Shown here in pieces: positions 9,370 through 17,057 of a stretch of 39,721 bases of DNA. The DNA comes from HGM04593 sp045591315 (GTDB lineage Bacteria > Bacteroidota > Bacteroidia > Bacteroidales > Bacteroidaceae). Every line of letters starts with the position of its first letter. Position 1 is the first letter of the stretch. The DNA lies in assembly GCA_045591315.1 (NCBI GenBank), contig JAZNSN010000017.1:1-39721 (forward strand). The letters are read 5' to 3'. A program made the translations under genes and the position numbers. The notes beneath the pieces were generated by a model. It saw nothing but the letters and a program-made list of their open reading frames with translations. It had not been told where the DNA came from and ran no database searches.

Positions 9370-9990
9370 TTACTTCTTATGCAAGTATGGTGACTGCTTA
9401 AAGGCTTGTGAAATAGCCTCCATCGTGCGGGAGAGACTCAAGTTATTTCCATTCAAGAGTCCGCAGATATATGTATTCCATACAACTTTAAGTTTGTCAT
9501 TATGTGGAGAAGGAGCGTCCGTATTGACCAGTTCTCCTATGATTGAACCGGTGCTGTAGCTATAGGTAAACGTATAAGGATAGTACCATCCCCAACCTCC
9601 CCAGTTCCAGTAGCCGGGATAACTGTTCCACCATGGACCATTGTCATATGAACTGAAGTAATATGTCTCGCTTATGTAGCTCAACTGCAGCACTAGATCG
9701 GCATCATCAGTATTATCGGCAAGCGCATAGCCTTCAGCCTCAAGATGACCGCTGAAAGCATCAACGATTTTCTGCGAGTTTGCATTGTTCCAATAAGCAG
9801 TCTTGTCATCATTGCCTATTATCAGAATACTGTCAATGACATGACAAGTGCTGAACTTCTTGAAATCGGTATTCGCATCATAGTTCGTATAGACAAGGTA
9901 ATCATTGTCCAGTTTGTCCATATCCGGGTCTTTCTGGCATGATGCGAACAGTAGGGAGACAATCGATGTCAATAATAATACTCTTTTCAT
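9370..9990 (-). CDS. DUF4136-type lipoprotein
   Basis: This 206-residue predicted lipoprotein has a lipobox LLFASC with Cys18. The body fits DUF4136: an FKKFSTCHV strand near the N-terminus, an ADL.L.LSY strand in the middle, then an aromatic Trp/Tyr/Gly-rich insert at about 118-145. Members are membrane-anchored proteins of unknown function in Bacteroidetes and Proteobacteria. Spacing of about 22 bases to genes on either side suggests one transcript with its neighbours. Confidence 0.8.
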   Translation of the reverse strand: MKRVLLLTSIVSLLFASCQKDPDMDKLDNDYLVYTNYDANTDFKKFSTCHVIDSILIIGNDDKTAYWNNANSQKIVDAFSGHLEAEGYALADNTDDADLVLQLSYISETYYFSSYDNGPWWNSYPGYWNWGGWGWYYPYTFTYSYSTGSIIGELVNTDAPSPHNDKLKVVWNTYICGLLNGNNLSLSRTMEAISQAFKQSPYLHKK

Positions 9991-10012
9991 ACTCTTATAA
10001 ATTAAAGGTTGC

Positions 10013-10501
10013 TTACTTCTTTATGTTGAGTTTATGAGAAGGGTCCTTGCTTACAGGAGCACCGTTCTTGTTTACACGAACCAGCGAGCTGTCACTGTTC
10101 ATCCTGAAGTTCACTGTTGGCATGTTATTGGCCGAAACAAGCTCTATTATGGTTACTGTACTGTCATTTCCGCTTCCTGTCATAATAATAGCCTCGCCAT
10201 TGTCGGTCTGAGTTGCTATACCTTCATCGATGTAATCGGTAGTAATGGTATATGTACCGTCGTCGTTGAGACTGATTGTCCGGAATGCAAGGACGACCTC
10301 AGCCGGAGCATTGTTGCCCATCGGAGAAAGGCCCTCAAAGACAAAAGTCTGTACATCCACTATGGTAGAGTCATCGGGCATATATATGCTGTCAGTCTCT
10401 ATTTCCATGACCATCGCATTTCTATCGTTGCCATTGCATGAGTTGCAGGCACTAAGCAGTAAAACCAATGATACCGCTGCAAATAAAACAATCTTTTTCA
10501 T
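10013..10501 (-). CDS. Small lipoprotein, possibly NlpE-like
   Basis: The 162-residue product starts at ATG 10501, which gives a proper lipoprotein signal (VLLLSAC, Cys at about 19). The frame extends 14 codons further to another ATG (10543), but that would bury the signal peptide. The mature part is beta-rich with a pattern resembling the NlpE N-terminal domain (a FEGLSP strand, then LNDDGTYTITTDY), without the CxxC seen in some NlpE proteins. The NlpE link is weak. It is the first gene of the three-gene envelope cluster. Confidence 0.6.
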   Translation of the reverse strand: MKKIVLFAAVSLVLLLSACNSCNGNDRNAMVMEIETDSIYMPDDSTIVDVQTFVFEGLSPMGNNAPAEVVLAFRTISLNDDGTYTITTDYIDEGIATQTDNGEAIIMTGSGNDSTVTIIELVSANNMPTVNFRMNSDSSLVRVNKNGAPVSKDPSHKLNIKK

Positions 10502-10599
10502 TCCACAAGTTTTAAGGTTATTCAGTGGAAATAACATTTTCAAAGAGCCTTGGGTTTTGTATTTTTTGTTTTTAAAATAAAAAAAAGGTTATAAGAAAA

Positions 10600-10634
10600 G
10601 ACGGCATGCAGAACATATAGTCCTGCATGCCGTC
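10600..10634 (-). terminator. Terminator after the S41-like gene
   Basis: A perfect 12-bp stem (10600-10611 with 10623-10634) with an 11-base loop is followed, reading on the reverse strand, by TTTTCTTAT and a longer T-rich run. It lies 31 bases after the stop of the S41-like gene. Confidence 0.8.
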
Positions 10635-10664
10635 CGCTTCTGTTTTAAGTCCTTTTGTAATTGC

Positions 10665-11897
10665 TTATTCAGGCAACATTCCGTTTACTATAAGGTGGAA
10701 TACATTGAACAATATCCGTTCCTGTTCACTGCCAAGCTCATGTATTCTCAATGGATTTGTCAGTTCGTTCACAGCACATGCAGGTACGATACCTGCAGAT
10801 GGCAACTCTTTTCCTTCGGCATTCTGCATGACTGATACAGCAGGGTTTATAGTAAATCCGAACGGTGATGCAACAGGCTTTGTCATCATTCCGCCGCCAG
10901 CAGTTGCTGTACCTATGGTAATTACCTTAGAAGTGCCCAGAGTCGTCGTGACAGAACTTGTCAGAAGCTCAGCAACGCCATGTGTACCTTTACCTAGAAT
11001 AATATAAAAATTCTTGTCACTGAGGTTTGTCGTCTGTTCCGAATAGTTGTAAACAGTGTCGCTGGCCTCTCCTGCACCGATAAGTTTGCAGAAAGGTGTA
11101 TTGTATGCCGATGTCGGCACTATTGTACTGGCAAGTGAAAGAGCATTTGTCAGAGTTCCTCCTTTGCAATAACGTAAATCGAATATTATATCGCTCGTCT
11201 GTGCATTTGCGAAATCGAGCATAATCCGTTGTGCCTGCTCTGCAAAAATGTCACCATCCATATTGTTGAATACAACATATCCGACTTTTCTGTCACGCAA
11301 ATTATATACAGAGTCCAATGGTATTGAGTATTCCTGATAGTCCGTTGCAGGCAAGACAGATATGGTATCACCCATTTCCCACATATAGCATGTATCCTCA
11401 TCGCTATAATCGATGTATTCAGTCACAACTTCCATACCCTGTCCTGTTGTAAGCGTATTATTGCTGGAGGTAGAAAGAGCCATTCCGTTTACGGCAGATA
11501 TCCATACACCGCGTTTCAAGCCGCACTCCCATGCCGGTGAGCCTTTTGCAACATCGAGAACCAAAGCATACACTTTTCCAGGACGTATCGAGAGCGGGTC
11601 ACGCATAAGCGCAAAAGTAAGTCCATAGTCGCCGACGGCAACCGCTTCTTCGAAGAAAGAGACCTTGTCGTCCTTGTATAGCAATGAAGAGAAGAACTTC
11701 GATGTAGTTGCAAAGAACTGGCTACGTTCCAACGACGGTATACGGTCAGCCCACAGATAATGTTCCTGCATTGCAGAATATATCCATTGGTTCTCCTTTG
11801 TCAAGTCGTAGTACTCGCCTGAGCGGTCGTCACCGCATGAAGAAAACATAGCTGCCAACAGCAAGCATACACAAGAGAGCTTAAGTATATTTTTCAT
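10665..11897 (-). CDS. S41-family (C-terminal processing protease-like) lipoprotein, catalytic dyad apparently lost
   Basis: The 410-residue protein has a lipoprotein signal (FSSC, Cys21), an N-terminal helical region, a PDZ-like segment (about 105-160, with GSPAWECGLKRG) and an S41 protease core (about 200-385) including the conserved FDLR..KGG strand (239-247). In active relatives the Ser nucleophile lies in a G(S/T)ASASE motif and the Lys about 25 residues on in a GKG-type motif. Here the matching places read GTHGVAE (304-310, Gly307 at the Ser position) and ATAGGG (331-336, Gly at the Lys position). It may therefore be a non-catalytic relative that binds peptides. It has its own promoter and terminator. 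Confidence 0.8.
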   Translation of the reverse strand: MKNILKLSCVCLLLAAMFSSCGDDRSGEYYDLTKENQWIYSAMQEHYLWADRIPSLERSQFFATTSKFFSSLLYKDDKVSFFEEAVAVGDYGLTFALMRDPLSIRPGKVYALVLDVAKGSPAWECGLKRGVWISAVNGMALSTSSNNTLTTGQGMEVVTEYIDYSDEDTCYMWEMGDTISVLPATDYQEYSIPLDSVYNLRDRKVGYVVFNNMDGDIFAEQAQRIMLDFANAQTSDIIFDLRYCKGGTLTNALSLASTIVPTSAYNTPFCKLIGAGEASDTVYNYSEQTTNLSDKNFYIILGKGTHGVAELLTSSVTTTLGTSKVITIGTATAGGGMMTKPVASPFGFTINPAVSVMQNAEGKELPSAGIVPACAVNELTNPLRIHELGSEQERILFNVFHLIVNGMLPE

Positions 11898-11935
11898 TAT
11901 TATCCTATTTTGTCACAACCCATTCGGGCATAATG

Positions 11936-11966
11936 CAAAAATACTCCATTTTGCAATAAAAGCAAA
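11936..11966 (-). promoter_or_regulatory. Promoter of the S41-like gene
   Basis: On the reverse strand, TTTG (complement of 11963-11966) is followed by exactly 19 bases and TATTTTTG (complement of 11936-11943), a full match to the Bacteroidetes TTTG-N19-TAnnTTTG promoter. It lies 39 bases upstream of the start codon. Confidence 0.8.
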
Positions 11967-11994
11967 GTGTTGCATAGCTAAAAAATGCAACACT
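11966..11994. promoter_or_regulatory. Inverted repeat between divergent promoters of the S41-like gene and ogt
   Basis: AGTGTTGCAT (11966-11975) and ATGCAACACT (11985-11994) form a perfect 10-bp inverted repeat with a 9-base centre. It touches the -33 box of the S41-like gene and lies 25 bases before the ogt -7 box, a position that suits a regulator serving both genes. No T-run follows, so it is less likely to be a terminator. Confidence 0.45.
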
Positions 11995-12018
11995 CTGGCA
12001 CATGACAGGATTTGGATT

Positions 12019-12026
12019 TATATTTG
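12019..12026 (+). promoter_or_regulatory. -7 promoter element of ogt
   Basis: TATATTTG is a perfect TAnnTTTG match 22 bases before the ogt ATG. The -33 region is weak. Confidence 0.6.
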
Positions 12027-12047
12027 TACATAAATAGCCCGATATCC

Positions 12048-12509
12048 ATGAAACACATCACACTCGACACACCTATCGGTCGGCTTCTTGTCGGCATCGA
12101 AGAGAGCAAGGTGATTTCTATCGCAATGGCGGATGAGAACCACCCATGCCCGACAATGCCAAGCACTGATTTCGAAAAGCAGATTGTTCAAGAATTGGAA
12201 GAGTACTTCAATGGGGAAAGAAGGGATTTTTCTTTCCCTATCAAGCCGAAAGGGAGCCCGTTCCAAATGGCCGTATGGAAAGAACTGCAACAGATTCCTT
12301 ACGGAAGCACTGCCACCTATGGCGAGATTGCAGCCCGCATAGTAAACCCTAAGGCTTCACGGGCAGTAGGAATGGCATGCAACAGAAATCCTATTCTTAT
12401 TGTTGTTCCATGCCACAGGGTAGTGGGTAGCAACGGAAAACTTACAGGCTTTGCAGCAGGAATAGACAAGAAGAAGATATTGCTTAAGTTGGAGAATAGC
12501 AAATTCTAA
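12048..12509 (+). CDS. ogt: Methylated-DNA--protein-cysteine methyltransferase
   Basis: The 153-residue suicide enzyme removes O6-methyl groups from guanine in DNA. The active-site motif IVVPCHRVVG is present with acceptor Cys122, preceded by the helix-turn-helix DNA-binding part (YGSTATYGEIA, RAVGMACNRNP with the arginine finger). Length is normal. ATG 12048 is used: the frame runs back to a TTG at 12012, but the -7 box lies inside that stretch, so initiation must be downstream of it. Confidence 0.93.
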   Translation: MKHITLDTPIGRLLVGIEESKVISIAMADENHPCPTMPSTDFEKQIVQELEEYFNGERRDFSFPIKPKGSPFQMAVWKELQQIPYGSTATYGEIAARIVNPKASRAVGMACNRNPILIVVPCHRVVGSNGKLTGFAAGIDKKKILLKLENSKF

Positions 12510-12543
12510 AAAAACAGTTTCTTAATGCTTTATCAAAAAATAA

Positions 12544-12569
12544 AAGAGGTCGCACTAGTGCAACCTCTT
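12544..12569 (-). terminator. Terminator of rpsP
   Basis: AAGAGGT (12544-12550) pairs with ACCTCTT (12563-12569) around a palindromic GCACTAGTGC centre. On the reverse strand it is followed by TTATTTTTTG. It lies 28 bases after the rpsP stop codon. Confidence 0.8.
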
Positions 12570-12596
12570 ATCCTGAGCATTACTGCAAAGAGTTCC

Positions 12597-13151
12597 TTAT
12601 GCCTCAGCCGGAGTTTCAACAGCCTCCTCTGCAGGAGCCTCTGTTGCTTCAGCAGCAGCTGCTGCCTCAGCCTCAGCCTTTGCAAGAGCCTCGGCAGCCT
12701 TCTTGTCTGCTACCTTCTTTGCAATAGCTGCATTTACCTCTTTCTCTGCCTCCAAACGTGCCTTCTTAGCGTCACGCTTAGCCTGCTCTTCAGTGCTCTT
12801 GATACCGTTGAGAGCATTAACCTTAGCTGTCTTCCAAGCCTCGAACTTAGCCTGAGCAGCAGCCTCGTCAAATGCACCCTTCTTTACGCCACCCTGGAGG
12901 TGCTTCATCAAATAAACGCCCTCGCGTGAAAGGATGTTACGTACAGTGTCGGTAGGAATCGCACCGTTGTTTACCCACCACAAAGCACGCTCGAAGTTGA
13001 GTTCAACTGAAGCAGGGTTTGTGTTAGGATTGTAAGTACCGATCTTCTCGGTGAACTTTCCATCACGTGGAGCTCTCGAATCTGCAATCACGATAGAGTA
13101 GAAGGCATAGTGCTTGTGTCCTCTTCTCTGAAGTCTGATTTTTGTTGCCAT
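12597..13151 (-). CDS. rpsP: 30S ribosomal protein S16
   Basis: Residues 1 to about 85 match bacterial S16: the start MATKIRLQRRG, the YYSIVIADSRAPRDG-like strand, EKIGTYNP and the NGA.PTDTVRNIL segment. The remaining ~100 residues form a charged then Ala/Glu-rich helical tail ending in acidic low complexity. This long extension is usual for Bacteroidetes S16 proteins and absent from E. coli S16. It has its own promoter and terminator and is not in an operon with rimM or trmD, unlike in Proteobacteria. Confidence 0.96.
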   Translation of the reverse strand: MATKIRLQRRGHKHYAFYSIVIADSRAPRDGKFTEKIGTYNPNTNPASVELNFERALWWVNNGAIPTDTVRNILSREGVYLMKHLQGGVKKGAFDEAAAQAKFEAWKTAKVNALNGIKSTEEQAKRDAKKARLEAEKEVNAAIAKKVADKKAAEALAKAEAEAAAAAEATEAPAEEAVETPAEA

Positions 13152-13211
13152 TCTTTAATTGTTTTTAATGGATTAATGATTTGAGTTATCCTATAACTCG
13201 TATAGGCGGTG

Positions 13212-13219
13212 CAAAGGTA
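13212..13219 (-). promoter_or_regulatory. -7 promoter element of rpsP
   Basis: On the reverse strand TACCTTTG matches TAnnTTTG exactly, 60 bases upstream of the rpsP ATG. The -33 region is T-rich without a clean TTTG. Confidence 0.6.
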
Positions 13220-13310
13220 ATGCTTTTTTGCGTAAAACGTTCTTTTTTCTGCAATTATTTTCCATTCCGGATAAAAAACGCATAAAGACGGCATGCAATA
13301 GTCAAACAGT

Positions 13311-14084
13311 TCAGAATTTGATACGACTAATTTTAAAATCCCAAACAAGTCTTTGCTCAAAAAGCTCATCCCTTACTATTTTTTTGGATTGACAGCAGTA
13401 TTCCATAACGCGCTTGTAACGATAGACCATGCTGGTAGTAACTGTATAATAATCGATTGTAACGAGATTGCCTTCAATACATATTATAGGAGAGAAAATA
13501 CCAAAAGGATCTTTGCCCATCCTCTTGCATATAGCGAATTCATTAAGATACCAGAAAGCACTCCTCACATCCTTTATATCAAACACTATATTTCCATGTA
13601 ATCCATATGGGAACCGCTCTTTATATCCTATTAACAAATCGCTTAGCAAAAGAAGAATATAGTCCCAGACCGATTCAGGCGTTAAGCCGTCGAGTGTTAT
13701 TATCCTGAACGGGTCTTCACCGGTATATATTCCGACTTTTTTAGCCATCTCTTTAAAATCAGGACTCAACAGATCCTTCCTGTAAGATATATTTCCATAA
13801 GCTTTCTCAAGTTTCTTGAACTCTTTTTCACTAGGATGTGGAACATCGCGCTTACGGGCATACAGACACAGCGCGCTGTTGTATGTATCTTTAGGACGGA
13901 AGTCATCCAATACATATTCTTCGGGCAATTTTATTTTATCAAGGAAACGAAGCAGGTCGTTCCAGTCACCGACACTCCCTGTATCGGCACTCAGCAACTG
14001 AAGGTATTGAAGATAATTCTGATACCTCTGCAAGAAATAATCGCCTGTAAAAAACTCCTTACTGTCAAAACTGTAGCTCTTCAT
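13311..14084 (-). CDS. Hypothetical protein, 257 residues
   Basis: I do not recognise this family. There is no signal peptide and no transmembrane segment, so it is probably cytoplasmic. It is rich in Tyr, Phe, Asp and Lys and mixes helices with a few strands; a patch LYARKRDVPHPSEKEFKKLEKAYG lies at about 74-98 (given here only as a landmark) and a GLTPESVWDYILLLLSDLL helix at about 133-151. The gene lies downstream of a probable small structured RNA on the same strand, which could be either a separate RNA or its leader. No terminator is evident in the 159 bases between it and rpsP. Confidence 0.65.
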   Translation of the reverse strand: MKSYSFDSKEFFTGDYFLQRYQNYLQYLQLLSADTGSVGDWNDLLRFLDKIKLPEEYVLDDFRPKDTYNSALCLYARKRDVPHPSEKEFKKLEKAYGNISYRKDLLSPDFKEMAKKVGIYTGEDPFRIITLDGLTPESVWDYILLLLSDLLIGYKERFPYGLHGNIVFDIKDVRSAFWYLNEFAICKRMGKDPFGIFSPIICIEGNLVTIDYYTVTTSMVYRYKRVMEYCCQSKKIVRDELFEQRLVWDFKISRIKF

Positions 14085-14101
14085 AGTGCCGATATTTATT
14101 T

Positions 14102-14191
14102 ATAAAAAGGAGCCGGCAGAAACACGCATTCGCGTGCCTGGTCGATTAAGTACCGGAAACAGGAGGCAACCATACTCTGCCAACTCCTTTA
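14102..14191 (-). ncRNA. Candidate small structured RNA or leader
   Basis: A 15-bp stem (14106-14120 with 14176-14190, two G-U pairs) closes about 55 bases that can form a CACGC/GCGTG hairpin with a 4-base loop and a second arm (TGCCT with AGGCA). Reading on the reverse strand the stem ends in a T-run (CTCCTTTTTAT). A perfect Bacteroidetes promoter (TTG, 19 bases, TATATTTG) points at its first base. This is the layout of a ~90-nt autonomous small RNA with a terminator-like closing stem. It could also be a 5' leader of the 257-residue gene, which starts 17 bases further on. It matches no RNA family I recognise; tRNA and SRP RNA were considered and rejected. Confidence 0.6.
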
Positions 14192-14197
14192 TGTTAA

Positions 14198-14227
14198 CAA
14201 ATATAGGTTAAGAAAGGTTCAATGCAA
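14198..14227 (-). promoter_or_regulatory. Promoter of the candidate small RNA
   Basis: On the reverse strand, TTG (complement of 14225-14227), 19 bases, then TATATTTG (complement of 14198-14205). The predicted start falls at about 14190-14194, right at the 5' end of the 15-bp stem. Confidence 0.75.
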
Positions 14228-14237
14228 GTGGAATACA

Positions 14238-14258
14238 CCTCTGCAAGGCTTGCAGAGG
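14238..14258. promoter_or_regulatory. 21-bp palindrome upstream of the small-RNA promoter
   Basis: CCTCTGCAAG (14238-14247) and CTTGCAGAGG (14249-14258) form a perfect 10-bp inverted repeat around a single base. It is about 10 bases upstream of the -33 box of the small-RNA promoter and about 90 bases before the promoter of the divergent gene, a fitting place for a dimeric regulator. The 1-base centre argues against a hairpin terminator. Confidence 0.45.
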
Positions 14259-14344
14259 ACATAATTGCAAAACATAAATTAATGATTATCATATAGTAAT
14301 CGAACAACATGTTACAACATTATAGAAAAAACACCTCTTAATAC

Positions 14345-14376
14345 TTGACAACGGGGTATCCGCTTTAGTATCTTTG
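14345..14376 (+). promoter_or_regulatory. Promoter of the 209-residue hypothetical gene
   Basis: TTG at 14345-14347, 21 bases, then TATCTTTG at 14369-14376, matching TAnnTTTG. The ATG follows 22 bases after the -7 box. Confidence 0.7.
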
Positions 14377-14397
14377 TTTGCAACAATCACCGATATC

Positions 14398-15027
14398 ATG
14401 CACCAGGACAGCTACAGGAAAGAGAGAGTCCCATGCCGGCTTCTTAAGGAAAAAGATGCCGGATACCGTAACATCATCAGGCCCTATGACGAGGAAGAAT
14501 CATTCGAAAAAGTGCGCTATGACAAAGAATACATAAAGGCAGAAGAGAAGATATTCGAGGGCATAAAGAAGCTGCACGACATTGGGCTGGGAAGCCTTAT
14601 AATCCAAAGCATATCAGGGGAAGTGAACAACATAAGCCCTCTTTGTATAGACAAGGAATACAACATAACATTGCCAGGATATGGCAATGCTGTAATCGAA
14701 ATGGCACCGATGACCAAAGCCGTATATCTGCTTTTCCTATGCCACGAAGAGGGTATCATATTCAAGCACTTGCCCGACTACCGCGATGAACTGGCATCGC
14801 TCTACAGTGAGATGACAAATAGCAATGACGAGAAAAGCGTGACATCAACAATAGAACGTGTCACCGACCCGTTAAACAACGCAATAAATGAACACTGCTC
14901 GCGAATAAAGGCCGCATTTGCACAAAAGCTGAACAGCATGCAGGCTGCAATCTACTGCATCGAAGGAAAGCGGGGCGAAGCCAAAAGGATACAGTTGCCC
15001 CGAAAACTTGTCAAGTGGAATCAATAA
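14398..15027 (+). CDS. Hypothetical protein, 209 residues
   Basis: I do not recognise this family. It has no signal peptide or membrane segment. The frame is open back to a TTG at 14374, but that codon overlaps the -7 box, so ATG 14398 is used. Visible landmarks are a LGSLIIQSISGE strand-helix, a YNITLPGYGNAVIEM beta segment, a PMTKAVYLLFLCHEEGI helix, and a basic C-terminus. It lies upstream of galE, but galE has its own promoter. Confidence 0.7.
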   Translation: MHQDSYRKERVPCRLLKEKDAGYRNIIRPYDEEESFEKVRYDKEYIKAEEKIFEGIKKLHDIGLGSLIIQSISGEVNNISPLCIDKEYNITLPGYGNAVIEMAPMTKAVYLLFLCHEEGIIFKHLPDYRDELASLYSEMTNSNDEKSVTSTIERVTDPLNNAINEHCSRIKAAFAQKLNSMQAAIYCIEGKRGEAKRIQLPRKLVKWNQ

Positions 15028-15072
15028 AACTTCCGATAAAACAAACCACTCCCAATTATTACCGTATTTTAT

Positions 15073-15102
15073 TTTGCTGTTGGATAAATTGTATTAAATT
15101 TG
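15073..15102 (+). promoter_or_regulatory. Promoter of galE
   Basis: TTTG at 15073-15076, 18 bases, TAAATTTG at 15095-15102. The 51-base leader before ATG 15154 is AT-rich. Confidence 0.7.
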
Positions 15103-15153
15103 CAGATACGCACAACTGATGCATTTTATTGAACTCTTAATATATACAGAAAA

Positions 15154-16170
15154 ATGAAAATCCTACTTACTGGCGGTGCTGGCTTTATTGGCAGCCACAC
15201 CTTGATTGAACTCACCGAAGCCGGTCACGAGGCTGTAGTTGTTGACAACTTGGACAACTCATCTCCTATTTCACTTAAGCGTGTTGCCAAAATCATTGGC
15301 AAGGAGGTTCCATTCTACAAGGTAGATATCCGTGACCGTGAGGGCTTGCAGAAGGTATTCAACGAGCACAAGTTCGATGCTTGTATCCATTTTGCAGGTC
15401 TAAAGGCTGTTGGCGAGAGCTGTGCTAAGCCATTGGAGTATTATGAGAACAACATGAACGGCACATTCGTGCTTGTTGACGTCATGCGCAAGAACGGCTG
15501 CAAGAACATGATTTTCTCATCAAGTGCTACCGTATATGGCGACCCTGCCATAATTCCTATTACAGAGGAGTGTCCGAAGGGTCACTGCACAAATCCTTAC
15601 GGCCAGACCAAGTCTATGCTTGAGGAGGTACTTATGGATATCCAGAAGGCCGACAACGAGTGGAACATAGTTCTTCTCCGTTACTTCAACCCAATCGGTG
15701 CTCACAAGAGCGGCACAATCGGCGAGAATCCTAACGGAATTCCAAACAACCTGATGCCATACATCACCCAGACAGCAGTAGGAAAGCGCGCAGAGCTAGG
15801 TGTTTTCGGAAACGACTACGACACACACGACGGTACAGGCGTACGCGACTACATCCACGTGGTTGACCTTGCACGTGCTCACGTTGCTGCATTGAAGGCT
15901 ATCGTAGCGAAAAAGGGCATTGCAATCTACAATATCGGTACAGGCCACGGCTACTCAGTATTGGATGTAGTAAAGGCATTCGAGAAGGCTAACGGTGTTC
16001 CTGTTCCATATGCTATCAAGCCACGCCGTCCGGGTGACATCGCAACATGTTACTGCAACCCGGCAAAGGCTGAAGCTGAATTGGGCTGGAAGGCTGAGTT
16101 CGGTATCGAAGATATGTGCCGCGACAGCTGGAACTGGCAGAAGAACAATCCTAACGGATTCGAGGAATAA
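15154..16170 (+). CDS. galE: UDP-glucose 4-epimerase
   Basis: This 338-residue extended short-chain dehydrogenase interconverts UDP-glucose and UDP-galactose using bound NAD. The N-terminal Rossmann motif GGAGFIG (7-13), FSSSATVYG (121-129) with catalytic Ser124, and Y149-x3-K153 (NPYGQTK) are all present, as are the substrate-side motifs LRYFNPIGAH and GTGVRDYIHVVDLA. Length and order match bacterial GalE closely. It is transcribed alone, ending at a strong hairpin. Confidence 0.96.
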   Translation: MKILLTGGAGFIGSHTLIELTEAGHEAVVVDNLDNSSPISLKRVAKIIGKEVPFYKVDIRDREGLQKVFNEHKFDACIHFAGLKAVGESCAKPLEYYENNMNGTFVLVDVMRKNGCKNMIFSSSATVYGDPAIIPITEECPKGHCTNPYGQTKSMLEEVLMDIQKADNEWNIVLLRYFNPIGAHKSGTIGENPNGIPNNLMPYITQTAVGKRAELGVFGNDYDTHDGTGVRDYIHVVDLARAHVAALKAIVAKKGIAIYNIGTGHGYSVLDVVKAFEKANGVPVPYAIKPRRPGDIATCYCNPAKAEAELGWKAEFGIEDMCRDSWNWQKNNPNGFEE

Positions 16171-16185
16171 CTCATAACCTCAATG

Positions 16186-16231
16186 ATTATACATTAAAGA
16201 GCGCACCTCGGTGCGCTCTTTAATGTATAAT
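16186..16231. terminator. Bidirectional terminator between galE and the thioredoxin-like gene
   Basis: A perfect 22-bp inverted repeat (16186-16207 with 16210-16231), GC-rich core GAGCGCACC, AT-rich flanks on both sides. It sits between convergent genes. Confidence 0.88.
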
Positions 16232-16267
16232 CTGGTACAAATTCCCTTTGCAGGGTCCATAACAGTC

Positions 16268-16861
16268 TTATTGCTTGAGCATCGAATCAATCTTCTCTAC
16301 AAGAGCCTTGAATTCGGCATCCTCGAACTTGCGTGTGAGCATCACAATCTTTCCGTCACGATCAATGAGGACGTTGCGTGTAATGCCGGAGTTCCTCAGG
16401 GCATAGCTAGCAAAGACATCGGCATTTGTATCCATTGCGATAGGGTAGGTAGTGCCCACTTTCTCTAGGAAAGGCAATATCTCATCCTTGGTCTCTTCAC
16501 GGTCAATGCCGAGAAGCACAAAGTTGCTGTTGTCCTTATGGCGTTGCCATATATCGCTCTCGATGAACGGCATCTCCTTACGGCATATACCGCACCATCC
16601 GGCAGTGAACTGCAGCATTACAACCTTGCCACGGTTCTCCGAAAGGGTGAACTTAGTGCCGTCTATAAGCTCTAAGGTAAAGTCGGGAGCAACATCACCT
16701 ACCTTAACAATATAATCGTGCTCATATACAGTAACAGAATCGGTCTTAACCTCTGAAGCGACCGGTGCAGCCTCTTCTGCCGGCTTTGCATTATTGCCGG
16801 TGCCCTTACAAGAGATGCAGAATGCTCCAATAAGAAGGAGTGTAATAAATTTGTTTTTCAT
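16268..16861 (-). CDS. TlpA-like thioredoxin-fold lipoprotein
   Basis: The 197-residue protein starts at ATG 16861; the frame extends 18 codons upstream but the signal peptide begins here. Cys18 in FCISC is the probable lipidated residue. After a linker the AhpC/TSA-thioredoxin fold begins with VGDVAPDFTLELIDG, and the redox motif WCGIC has Cys90 and Cys93. Related TlpA/ResA proteins reduce disulfides in the periplasm, for example during cytochrome c maturation or redox repair. Its electron donor is not visible here. It is transcribed alone. Confidence 0.88.
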   Translation of the reverse strand: MKNKFITLLLIGAFCISCKGTGNNAKPAEEAAPVASEVKTDSVTVYEHDYIVKVGDVAPDFTLELIDGTKFTLSENRGKVVMLQFTAGWCGICRKEMPFIESDIWQRHKDNSNFVLLGIDREETKDEILPFLEKVGTTYPIAMDTNADVFASYALRNSGITRNVLIDRDGKIVMLTRKFEDAEFKALVEKIDSMLKQ

Positions 16862-17031
16862 ATCGTTGAATGTTTGGAATATATACTTCGAGTACGAAGA
16901 TAATAAAATCAGCACTTACTGCATATTGCGGTAATGCAATATTTGATTATGATAAGTAAAAATAACATCTTTATATAGACTTTATTTATAACAAAACCAG
17001 ATTGTTTGTTCAATAACCACATAATAATTAG

Positions 17032-17039
17032 TAAATTTG
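17032..17039 (+). promoter_or_regulatory. -7 promoter element of the patatin-HD gene
   Basis: TAAATTTG matches the -7 consensus, 18 bases before the ATG chosen. A TTTG at 17005-17008 is 23 bases upstream, slightly too far for an ideal -33. Confidence 0.55.
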
Positions 17040-17057
17040 TAGCAACAAGTGAAATGT

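Noticed and set aside
10600..13300. Shared GACGGCATGCA at 10600 and about 13287 as a dispersed repeat
   Set aside because: Only 10-11 bases are shared and the contexts differ; one is part of a terminator stem, so chance is likely.
14102..14191. tRNA or SRP (4.5S) RNA
   Set aside because: The stem ends look tRNA-like, but there is no T-loop GTTCRA, anticodon arm or CCA. The SRP core AGG.CCGGAAGG.AGCAGCC is absent on both strands; the plus strand has only a loosely similar CCGGAAACAGGAGGC.
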